This document shows positions 50,401 through 61,000 of a stretch of DNA of 64,000 nt, piece by piece (the first letter of the stretch is position 1; every line of letters begins with the position of its first letter). The translations under genes and the position numbers were made by a program. The notes beneath the pieces were generated by a model. That model was not told where the DNA came from. It did not search any database and saw only the letters and a list, made by a program, of their open reading frames with translations. Origin of the DNA: Motacilla alba alba (Eukaryota > Chordata > Aves > Passeriformes > Motacillidae); assembly GCF_015832195.1 (NCBI RefSeq), contig NC_052034.1, positions 6,039,501 to 6,103,500 of the forward strand. The letters are read 5' to 3'.

Positions 50401-51480
50401 TGCTCACCCTGTGTCCCACTGCCCAGGCAGCTGCTGCTGGGATTGCCCTGAGGAGGGGCTGCCTGCCCAGGGGAGCACTTTTGTGACTCTTGCAGTTATG
50501 GTGGTGGAAAAACAAGCTGAGGAAACCTCTAGCTTCAGTGTTCCCTTCCCTGAGGTTGCAGGACAGCGGTGCCCTCGTGTCCTCCCTGTCTGACCCTTTA
50601 CTGTCCAGACTGAGCCCCACCACCCCAGTGCTGTGGCACCCTGGCCCCTTTCCCACCCTGCTGCCCTGAGCCCGGCTGTGTGACACAGCAAGGGGCAGGA
50701 GCAGGACAAGGCTGTCCCCTCTTCCCCTGCACCTCCCCAGCCCCCCACAGTGCAGCCTTGGCCCCTCCACCCTGACACAAACCAGAGCTGGGGGAGTCAA
50801 ACCCAACCAAGGACCCCACAATGAACAGCTGGGTGAGCTCAGGGGTCACCAACCCTCCCCAAAACGTCCCAGAGCCAGAGGCTGCCTCACCTGGGGCAGG
50901 AGCTGATGGAGGGGCCGTGGCTGCTGGGGCTGATGACAGACCGAGGGTGCTTTGCTGGGAGTTTCCTTCCCCCTGTCTGTGGAGCTGCAGCTCTCTGTAC
51001 CCAGCCCTGGCCTTTCATCTCAGCCTTTCAAAGCACTTTCCAAGCTCAAATTAATTCTGCTGCAGCAGCTGCCCTCCCGTGCTGTTTAGCATAAGCTCTG
51101 TCTCCAAGCAGGGCTGCCCCTACCCCTCGGGGCTTCCAGGAATGATTTTCCCTGGAGCCCCCTCAAGCTACCGAGATGGGATGGGAGAGCATCACCCCGT
51201 GCCTCCCACTCTCCCCTTACTCCCAGCACCCACTAAGAACTGCAGCAATGCCCATGCCATGGCACCCTCCTCTTGGAAAATCCCCTCTCAGCCTTCTTCC
51301 CTGCCCTCGGGAAGGTGCTCCCACGATAAGACACGTCCCACGGGAAGCTGGGGTGCTCTGGGATGTCCAGGTTGTCACAACCCACCCTGGGTGCTGGTGG
51401 GGAGCCAGGGGGACCTGGGATGCAGGATCCCAGCGGGAAGGTGGGCCCGGAGCAGGCAGGCGTGCTGCTTCCCTGCGGGG
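47481..51480 (+). other. YWHAG-SSC4D intergenic region, left part
   Basis: No gene recognised on either strand. A diverged duplicate of about 67 bp is present at 47889-47956 and 47972-48038 (TTTCCTAAAAAAA...GGATAAAGTG). AT-rich blocks at 48880-49500 may be conserved non-coding elements, but this cannot be tested here. Small inverted/direct repeats of CCCAGCATGGGAGA lie at 50102-50175. Confidence 0.5.
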
Positions 51481-51499
51481 CATTAATAATTAAGCAGGC

Positions 51500-51600
51500 T
51501 CGTCAGGCTCAGATGGCAGCTCTTATTTAAGGAGCCGATATAAATACCGCCCAGACGGCACTTACGGAGCGCCTAAAAAAAGCCCTGCCTGTCTCAGTCC
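51500..51600 (+). promoter_or_regulatory. Promoter-like AT-rich element
   Basis: CTTATTTAAGG (51522-51532) is followed by TATAAATA at 51539-51546 and CTAAAAAAAG at about 51573, in otherwise GC-rich DNA. The first and last resemble MEF2-type sites. No downstream coding sequence could be recognised, so the call is weak. Confidence 0.25.
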
Positions 51601-54458
51601 CTCCCGAAGCAGCTCTGAGCTCTGTGGGGCTGGAAGGCAGCGCCAGGCAAGGTGGTCACAGCGTCCTGTGGGGACAGGGCTGTCCCGGACTCTGAGCCTG
51701 AGAGGTGGCAGCATCTGGGGCCAATACTCGGGGCACAGCCCGTGCCTCAGTTGCCCTCTGTGGCAGGGACCTGCCTCAGCCTTTCTCCTGTGCAGTAGCA
51801 GGGGTGGATGCTCAGCTCTGTGTGCTGGGTTGGTGGCCTCGGGTAGGAGCTGGGGGCATCTCTGCCCACCCACCACCCCACTCCAGCCATGCCAGGGGAA
51901 ATCTGCCCCGTGTTCCAGTGGCTGCTAAGTGCCCTTTTGTGTTTGTGCTGGCAGCGAGTGACCCCCCGGCCCTGCTGTCTGCCGTGTCACGGCTACCCAG
52001 GGACACCCCTCCTGCACTGGGGTCGGGGACACTCATCCCCCAAGGGCAGCTCAGTCCTCCCCTCTCCGTGCCCAGGAGCTCCAGGACCCCCATCCTGGAG
52101 CAGCCCCATTCCTACCGAAGGGCAGAGGGCTGGGGAGGGGCAAGCAGGGTTGGGAACTTCGACATAGCCACGGCCAGGGGAGCAGCGGGACCCCCCCAGC
52201 CTGGACATGGAGCCCCGTCAGCATCCTGGCCCCCAGGAGGAGGCGAGGAGCCGGAGGCGGAGGGACAGGGCTGTCACAGGCAGCCGCTTGCTGCAGTCCT
52301 GCTCGCAGGCTCTGCAGCGTGACTCAGCACAGCCTCGCCGCTCCCAGCCCCACCGCCGCGGCCCCTTCCCCCGGCCCGGGGGGAATACACGCTGCCCACC
52401 TTCCCCCTGCCCTCCCACGGCCCCTGTCACCCCAGAGCCACCCCCTGGCCCCACTCATCGCCGTGTGTCCCCACGCCAGGACCACCAGCGGCCCCTCCAG
52501 CCCCAGCACAGGCAGGGACCCCTCCTGGGGGGACAGAGGGGCTCGGGGCGATGGAGAGCAGGGTGGGGTCAGTCTGCAGGCTCCCATCGCCTCTGCTGTG
52601 CCCAGGGATCCGGCTGGATCCGGCCATTTCTGCCCAGAGCCCCATATGGGATCAGGGGAGCTGAGCACCAGCTCCTGCTACGGCACCTCTCCAGGCGCTG
52701 GGAGAAAGGATTTGGGGTGGTTTTTTCCTGGGGGATGGGACTGAAAGAGATGTCAGGTCACACAGAACAGTCTGGAGATTTTTTGAAGGGTTTTTTGAGC
52801 CTCACTTTTGGGGTGTTTGGAGCCTGCCAGGATCAGCTCGTCCCAGCCTTTCTGTACACGTCCCCTCTGGCCATGACCTGGAGGTCACGGGGAGGTGAGG
52901 AGGGTGGGCAGAGAAACCAAACTGAGAACCCCAGCTGTCCCCTCTGGCTGTCCCCACACCCCCGGGCTCAAGGACACCCTGCGTGGCAGAACGCCACCTC
53001 TCTTTGTGCCGTGCCCCGGGGTCAGGTGTCCCTCCGGTGTCCCAGCAGCCCATCCACGCCCCCGTGGCTGCCGTGGGGCCAGCAGGGCATTGGCGGCCGT
53101 GCAGCTGGGGCACCGGAGGATGCAGACCGGGTGAAAGCGAGCGCCCAGCTGGCGGCAGAGCAGCCGGGAACAGCCGGAGCCCCTCGCACCCTCAGGGCAG
53201 CCCCTGGGGAGCGGGTAGACAATCCCTGCGCTGCCTCTCCGCGAACGCCAGCGGTGGCGGCGAGGCGGCAGCGAGCTGGCTCAGCAGCCGCCGTGGGGAG
53301 GCTCCTGCCGGGGGAGCGACACCCAATTAAATATTAAAAGAAAAAAAAGAAAAAGAAAGAAAAAGAAAAAAAAAAAAGGCAGAGAGAAGGAAATGATGGA
53401 TGGGAGGATTTGCAGCCGTGGCCGTTTGTCCTGGCGGAGGGAGCCTGCGGGCGCAGGGAGGCTGACAGCCCCCGGCACGGCACGGCACGGCACACCCAGC
53501 GCGGGGAGCAGCCGTGCCCGCGGTCCCCCCGCCGCCTTTGCCAGCCGCCTAATTGCGCCAGTGACTTTGCAGTTCCCAAAATAGCTGCTGGCTCCGGCGG
53601 TGACGTCAGGGAGCCGCGGCGGCAGGCCCGGCAGGGCGGGGAACGGGGACGCGGCCGGCACCGGGGTGTGGAGACCGGCTCCGGCCCCGCCGCGGGCACG
53701 CCGGGTGACCTTGGCACCCGGGGCCACCCTCGCGAGGGAACAGGCTCGCAGTGCCGCAGGGATGCCGCAGGCTCGTCAGCTCCTCACTCGTCCCGCCGGG
53801 GCAGGAGGTGGTCCAAGGCTGCCCGTGCTCCGCATCCCTGCCGCGGTGCCAGGACCTCTGGCTGCAGGGGCTGGGGCAGGCTGCCCCCGGGGGGCAAATC
53901 TCGGTGCCCCCACGGGGTGAGGAATGCCCCTCCGGCCAGGGCAGCTGCGTCCCTGCAGCTCCCCGAGGGCGTCAAGGGGTAAACCAGGACCACCCTCCCC
54001 GTGTCCCCCAGGGAAACTGAGGCAGCAAGGGGGGCAGTAGAAGGCAGTGAGCCGGGGGACGCAGTGAGCTGGGGAACAGAGCGGAGCCCAAGGTCACCCA
54101 GGTGGTGCAGGGAGCAGCAGAGCCAGGGATGCTCCCGGCCCAGGGCTGCCTCCGGCACTGACTCACCCTGCGCCGGATAGCGCCCAGCTCCTCCGGTTAC
54201 AGGCACAGACGGGATTGCCTTAACGGGGCACGGCGGTGGCAGGGCGGCCCGGCCCGGGAAGGGCACCCCTGGCACCGGGCACTGACCCTCGGGCCCCTCC
54301 TGCCGTCCCTGCAGCCTCCCCCCGCAAGCAGGGCGTCCTCCACCCCGTCCCAGCCAGAAGCGCTGCTTGTACTGGTCTCATACTGGTCCCAGAATAGATT
54401 GCCCATCCCTGGCAGCACGGCTGGGGGGATTTAATCATGAGTGTCCCCTCACCTGCCC
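51601..54458 (+). other. YWHAG-SSC4D intergenic region, middle part
   Basis: GC-rich, no recognised gene. A CpG-rich stretch at 53100-53750 includes a perfect CRE (TGACGTCA, 53601-53608) and CCCAAAATAGC (CArG-like, 53575-53585). A poly-purine A/G run is at 53339-53390. Long open frames here are unsupported. Confidence 0.5.
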
Positions 54459-54588
54459 CAGTTCCCAGGCAGCAGAGCTCCTGAGCCCACACCAGCAGCC
54501 AGCCAGAGGCCGGCTTATTATTCCAGAACGTGGCAAAATAATTAAAGCCTCCTCCATTTCCCCTTGCTCATTTGTGCTCCTTCAGCCT
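54459..54588 (+). repeat. 130-bp repeated element, copy 1
   Basis: Nearly identical (about 127/130 by eye) and in the same orientation as 57498-57627. Contains GGCTTATTATTCCAGAACGT and GGCAAAATAATTAAAGCC. TTCCAGAA at 54521-54528 is a TTCnnGAA heat-shock-type dimer. It is not recognisable as a known transposon. Confidence 0.9.
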
Positions 54589-54930
54589 GGATTAATGGGT
54601 CTCTTCTCCCAGCACAGACTCATTCCTTATTCCTAATAGCCCATAAATCCCAGCCTCAAAATAACCCCAGCTTTTGCCTGAACCTGCTGAAATATTTATT
54701 CTCTCCTGCCTGCTACCCCCCACACCATCCCCTCTCCGGGGATGGGGAGAGGAACTAATCGATGACATCGACCGGTGTGGAGCTGCAGCTGCTCTGGGCG
54801 CCGGGAAACAGCTGACGTCGGCAAGAGGATGGGAGCTGGGCAGGAGCTCGGCTTATCCCGGCTCCCACGCAGCCGCTGCAGCCTGGCTGTGGTCCCGTGC
54901 TGGGATGCTCTCACACCCTTGGCACCTCCC

Positions 54931-55180
54931 GCGCTGCTGCCGAGCTCCAGAGCATCCCCTGTGCTGCTGCCGAGCTCCAGAGCATTCCCTGTGCTGCTGC
55001 CGAGCTCCAGAGCATCCCTGTGCTGCTGCCGAGCTCCAGAGCATCCCCTGTGCTGCTGCCGAGCTCCAGAGCATCCCCTGTGCTGCTACCGAGCTCCAGA
55101 GCATCCCCTGTGCTGCTGCCGAGCTCCAGAGCATCCCCTGTGCTGCTGCCGAGCTCCAGAGCATCCCCTGTGCTGCTGCA
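54931..55180 (+). repeat. 30-bp minisatellite, about 8 copies
   Basis: Units read GTGCTGCTGCCGAGCTCCAG followed by AGCATCCCCT, with one unit shortened by a base. The open frames across it (ELQSIPCAAA) are repeat-derived. Confidence 0.95.
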
Positions 55181-57497
55181 CCCTGCTGCAGAGCCAGGGC
55201 ATCCTCCACCCCGCTGTTCCTTGCCCCAGGGCATCCTGTCCCTGGTACCCTCCTCCCACCCGCCTGCCACTCCCTGCTCCCAGAGGAACAGGAGGTGATG
55301 CCCAGCTTGGCTGTGGAGTGTCTGGGGGATCCCTGTGGATCTCAGCCCATCCCAAGCCGGCTGCAGGAGAAAAGGCTGGAAGGCAGGGAGGCAGCTGCTG
55401 CCTTTCCTGGCTGGAAACCCTTTGCTTGCCGGGTTGCAGGCTTTGAGAGGGGATACCAGGACCTGCTCTTGCCAGCTCGAAGCCAAGAAGAGCAGGTGTG
55501 GGGTAACACCAAAAAACAGCCCAGCTTTTCCAGCTCAAGGCATAGTCCCCAAGAAAAACAGGAAAAGCCCATCCAGCCTTTCTTATTTTCCTCCCTGGGA
55601 CACCCCAAGAGGCAGCAGCTTCCAGAGCATCTCCTGGCTACCAGCCCCGCTCCCGTCTCCCACAGGCACAGGGAGGGGACAGCAAAGCTGGGGGAGCCCA
55701 CAGCACCCTCTGAGCCATCTCCAGCTGGCGTGGGCTGTGGGGAGGGGCTGGGAGCTGCTGGGGACAGCTCTGTCCCCTCCTGCTCGCAGCAGGACCCATT
55801 GCCCAGCTGTCCTGGAGGCAGGAGGCGAGACGGGAAGTGAGGGGGCAGTGGAGCGTGCAGGACCTGGGAGCGCAGGGAAAGGAGGATTTTGTTCCCACAG
55901 CACCTCCCTGCCCTCTCCCAGGGCCCCAGCAAGCCCTTGCTCAGCTGTGCTGCCACAGCCTGCCTGGAAGATGCTCCCCCCATGCCTCAGTTTCCCCACT
56001 GATGGAGACCTGGACTGGGATCAAAGTGCTGGGAAAGCTCTGTCCATGGGAAGTAGAAGAGAAGCAGCCAACAGGAGCCTGAGCATGGGGCCAGGGCCAC
56101 CCCACAGCTCATGGGACTGCCAAATCCCACTGGGAACAAACCCAAAGCTGGATCCAACCTCAACCCCTGAGCCTGATGGGCTTCAGGGTTGTACCTCAGA
56201 GCTGGGGTGGGGAAAGGTCCAAGCTGAGCTCTCAGCTGGGTGGGAATTAAAGGCAACTTGAGCACTTTAAGCCAGGGATTTGGGTCAATTTTTGGCACCA
56301 AGAACTGAGCTCTCTCCTCCAGGTTTGGACCATCTCCTCTTCTCCAGGTGTTTGCTTTTACCCAGGGCTTTGAGGGGATGACAGGAAAACAAATCAGCTC
56401 TCAGAGCACTTTCAAAGGGCTTTTATGTATTCACAAAAACAAACCCACACACATATAAGAAAAAAAAATTGGAAAATGAAAAAAAAACCCAACCCAGGAA
56501 TATGCACAGTCTCTTATCAACAAAAGAATCGCGCAGAGGAGTGAGCTCTGTGCCACTGTACGAGCCCTTCCCCACCCTTGAACCCCATCCATGAGAACAC
56601 AGAAGTCATTTTCCCAATGTCCCAGTAGCAATCAAACACTTGGTGGTGAGGGTGACTGGTGCTGCAGGCTGGGTCTTTCCACCTGAGCTGGGAGGAAAAC
56701 AGCCTTTATACCCCAGAGGCAGGTCACCGGGGAAGGAGCAGGCTCCTGGGTCCCTTTCTTTGCTCTGGGAAGGGGTTTGGGGTTTTCCCTATGGTTTTCC
56801 ATCTGCTTGTGTCCTGTCTGCCAGCTCCCTGCCTGCCCTGGGCATCTGGGAGCATGGAGCTTTTGGGCCAGAGCAGCCAAAGCCAGCACATCTGTGTGGC
56901 ACAGGAGGGAGAAGGATGGGGGGACTGCAGGGTATCCCCATCCTTTCCCACTCCTCAGGAGATTTTTTGGGCATGGACTGGCTGTGCTGAAGCCCCCCAG
57001 GAAGGGAAATCTCATCTGAGCTCTCCTAAACCCCCCCCCAGTGCTTGCAGAAGGAACAGGTGAAACAGGCACAAGGATTGCAGATGGCGTGAGATCCAAC
57101 GCCTGCATTCCTGCTGCATGGGAATGGGGGAGGAATTGGTATTTCTGGTGCCAAAATGGGAAGAAAAAGCTGGTATTGGGATTGCTGGAGGGCTTGCAAA
57201 GCAAATTGCAGAACAACAGTAACTCACTGCAGAGCCACTGGAGCATCCTGGTGTGATTTCAGCCCCCTTTTTACATTTTGTGAGTATAATTTAACATCAT
57301 TTTCACAGTAGAGAATCCATTTTTCTTTCCTCATCTCTTAAAAGAAATGGCTGAAACCGACAAGATTTCACACCAGAAGCAGTTTTGTTTTTCCAAGGGG
57401 CAGTCTGGGGGTGGGGGGGAAGCTTCAGCCACTATTTCATGAACTGAGGAGAACCCAGTCCTCACCCAACTCCTCCCATCCTCAGACCCCAAACATC
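55181..57497 (-). other. YWHAG-SSC4D intergenic, right part, probably including SSC4D 3'UTR
   Basis: No coding sequence recognised. On the minus strand no AATAAA is seen between 57755 and 56400; the variants TATAAA (56705-56710) and CATAAA (about 56424) are the best candidate signals, so the SSC4D 3' end is uncertain. A/T-rich DNA around 56420-56500 fits a transcript end. Confidence 0.4.
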
Positions 57498-57627
57498 CAG
57501 TTCCCGGGCAGCAGAGCTCCTGAGCCCACACCAGCAGCCAGCCAGAGGCCGGCTTATTATTCCAGAACGTGGCAAAATAATTAAAGCCTCCTCCATTTCC
57601 CTTTGCTCATCTGTGCTCCTTCAGCCT
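57498..57627 (+). repeat. 130-bp repeated element, copy 2, with flanking direct repeats
   Basis: Second copy of the 54459-54588 element, 3 kb away. It is flanked by 27-bp direct repeats (57474-57500 and 57627-57653, about 24/27 identical, both with CTCAGACCCCAA), while copy 1 is not. It lies 130-260 bp past the SSC4D stop, so it may be part of the SSC4D 3'UTR. Confidence 0.88.
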
Positions 57628-57755
57628 CCCATTCTCAGACCCCAACCCTCCAGTGCAGGGAGTGTGTCCAGACCAGCACCAAGGCTTCAGCCCCTCTCTG
57701 TGGCAGTGCCACCCGCTCCCTGCAGCATCCCTGTCCCCCCTTACCTGCGGGAGGG

Positions 57756-58072
57756 TCATAGGATGTCACAGAGAGCACCGGCATCCTCGGAGTGGTCGCA
57801 GTTGTGGACGTCCCAGCGGATGTGGGAGCAGCGCAGCAGCGAGGGCTCGTGGCCCTTGCACTTGAGGTTGTCTAGGAAGATGTAGCCGGTGCCTTGGCCG
57901 TAGCGTGCCTCCCCCCAGGCTGCCAGGGCGTGCCCGCAGCCCAGCTGCCTGCACACCACCTTGGCATCCCGCAGGTCCCAGGCGTCGTCGCACACCGTGC
58001 CCCACTGGGACAGGTAGAACATCTCCACGCGCCCCTCGCACCGGTGGCTGCCGTTCACCAGGCGCAGGGACC
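57756..58072 (-). CDS. SSC4D: SSC4D exon: SRCR domain 4 and stop
   Basis: Encodes [20 protein letters not shown], then [18 protein letters not shown] and eight cysteines, ending [11 protein letters not shown] and TGA. A good donor-like CGCAG|GTAAGG follows 11 nt after the stop, so a 3'UTR intron is possible. Confidence 0.93.
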
Positions 58073-61000
58073 CTGGCGAGGGGAGGGCGTGAGGCAGCCC
58101 CTGCCTGTGCCCACCCCAGCGCTGTGCCCCACTCTCCCTGCCTGCCCTGGGGTCAGCCCAGAGCTCCCCACTGCCTTTGCACAGCCAGAGCTGGGGTGAC
58201 CCTCAGAGCGTCATGGAACAGACTGTCACCTCTGCTGCCAGCTCTGCCCCTTTGGTCCATCACCTCCTCTCCCCACCCTGAGGTCCATCACTCAATGGTC
58301 CATCACCTCCTCTCCCCACCCTGAGGTCCATCACTCAATGGTCCATCACCTCTGCCTGAACCAGCCTTGGGGGCACCAGGAGAGGCCGTGACTTAACAGT
58401 GTCACCAGATTTTCTCCCTCCTGTGGGCTGCTCCAGGCACTGCCAGATCTTGTGCCTCTGCCTGAGCCATTTCTTTCTCCACCCTGTGCCAGCTTGGAGC
58501 ATCCCCAGGGCTGGCACTGTGTCCCAAGGTGACACCCCACTACTTACCCTCCTTGGGACGAGTTGGAGCCAATGTGGTGGTTGTGGCAGTGGCCTCTTGG
58601 AAATGGTCTTCAGTGTCATCAGCACCTGGTGTAGCGGATGAGACGTGGGAAGAGTGACCCAGGGCACAGGGTCAGGTCGGAGCCACCAGCAGTGCTGTGG
58701 GATGGCTGGGGATGGCTGCAGGGATGTGGGGTGGGATGTGCAGCCACTGTGCACAAATGGGGACCACAGGGGATGCCACAATGCAGCCATCACACACACC
58801 ACTGACCGCCGGGGACCCTGCTTCCCCCGCCAGCCTGAGCGTGGCCGAAATCCTCCCTACATCCATCCTCTCCTTGACCTTCCCACCGAGCTGGGCTTCA
58901 CCAGACCCCCTTCTCACGGCTCCCCCTCTCACCTCGGCAGATGACCCCGGCGTCCTCGTGGTGGCCGCAGTTGTGCTGTCCCCAGCCCAGGTGGAAGCAG
59001 TCGGCCAGGCGCGCCTCGCCGCCGCCGCAGCCCACGTTGTCCAGCAGCACGGGCCCGCTGCCGTAGCCGAAGGAGCCGAGCACGGTGGCGGCGAGGGCGG
59101 TGCCGCAGCCCAGCTGCCGGCAAACCACCTGCGCGTCGGGGAAGTCCCAGTCGTCGTCGCAGACGGTGCCCCAGGTGCCGCCGTGCCGCACCTCCACCCG
59201 CCCGCGGCAGCTCCCGTTGCCGTTCGCCAGCCGCAAGCCGCCACCTGCGGGCCACGACGCCGGGGGGGACCGGGGCTCCACAGGGGGTCCGGTGTCCCCT
59301 GATGACCCTCCAAGGGTGTGGGGTGAGCCCCCGGTTTCTGAGGTAACCCCTGGGGACGTGGGTGCAACCCCCTGGGGCAATCCCCTGAGGGCATGGGGTG
59401 AGCCTCTGGGGTATGGGGTAACCCCTGGGGATGTGGGGCAGTCCCCTGTGGGCATGGGGTGAGTCTCTGAGGTGTGGGGTAACCCCTGGGGACATGGGTA
59501 CACCCCCCTGGGGATGTGGGGCAATCCCCTGTGGGCATGGGGTGAGTCTCTGAGGTGTGGGGTAACATCTGGAGGGCACGGGGTGACAATGGGGATGTGA
59601 GCTGAGCCCCTGGGGACACAGGGTGAGTCCTGGTGATGCGGGGTGACACTGGCTACATGGGGTGGCTCCCGAGCAGCATGGGGTGAGCACTGTGAGCATG
59701 AAGCAATCCCTGGAGATGTGGGATGGACCCTTGAGCGTCATGGGGGGAGCACCCTGTGAGCATGGAGTAAATCCTGGGGGTGTGGTGTGAGCCCTGGGGA
59801 TGTGAGATAATTCCTGGGGCATGGATTGAGCACTTGGAACATGGGGTGACCTTTGGGGACATGGAGGGAGCCCTGAGGATGTGGAGTGACTCCCCAGGGA
59901 CATGGAGCCCCGTGCAGGTCTAGCAGCAGCTGCACACTTACTTTCCTGCTCGATGGTCAGCAGCGTGGTGGTGACCACCTCGGTGGCCTGGGAGGGCTGG
60001 TCCCTGCTGTCTGTCACTGCTGGGACAAGCGTGGGGACATGTGGGCATTGAGGGGTCCAGATCCAGCACCCACTGCCCCGTTCCAGTCGGTGCCAGTGAC
60101 CACCAGCACCACGGCTGCCCCTGGCAAGACCCTGCCATGGGCAGTGTCACCCCTCGAGCGTCACCCATGCGTGGCAGAACCTCAGGGTGGCCAGGCTGGG
60201 TCACAAGAGGACACAGAGGGCACAGCTTCCCCCCCCAGGTGAGTGACTGCCAGCCTCCTACCTGTGGCCGTGGCTGTGAGCGTCTCCTCGGAGTCCAGGG
60301 CCACCGAGGTGGTGAACGATGTGATGGTGGATGTGTCCAGTCCTGTGGTGACACAGAGGGATAGAGGTGGCACCTGGGAGGTTTATCATCAGGATTCATT
60401 ACCATTTATGCTTCATCGTCCCCTGCCCCTCTGAGCAAGGTCTGGCCGTGGTGGTGCCATCGAGTCTGCCCAGAGGAGGTGCCAGAGGGGATGGGGATGT
60501 TTAGACAGAAAAGCCTGAAAAAATTGTCCCTTTTGTCCTCCATCATCCCCTTTGTCCATTAATAGTGAGAAAGGGAAAGCACTGGCACTGGCTGCTCCCG
60601 TCATTAGCCATGATAATGAGGGAATTCAGGGGGATTATTAAGATTATAAACAGTAATCAGTGGAGAATGGCAGGAATACATCATTTCAGGAGGGGAAGGG
60701 GAGGCGGGCTGGGCCTGGCGCAGTGCCCGGCCCCTGGCAGCCGCTCGCTCCTTCCGGACGCGGGCAGCTCGTTTTCCAGCCGGCAGAGCAGGGAAATGGC
60801 ACGGGGAAGTGGCAGGATGGCAGATGCATTTCCCCTGCAAATCACCACCCCGGCTGTGCTCCGGGCTCTTGGCGTGGGGCTGCTCTGGAACACCAGGATG
60901 AGGGTGGATGAGGAACAAGGATGCTCCCGCAGCGCAGAGCCCGGTCCCTGCCCAGCCTCAGGCATCTCAGCATCTCTCTGAGGTGTTTCTGCTCGGAGAA

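Noticed and set aside
52207..53337. 376-codon plus-strand frame between YWHAG and SSC4D
   Set aside because: GC-rich Pro/Arg/Gly composition, no family similarity, no convincing start or splice context.
54931..55180. Repeat peptide (ELQSIPCAAA) as a coding gene
   Set aside because: Produced by the 30-bp minisatellite; open in several frames and both strands.
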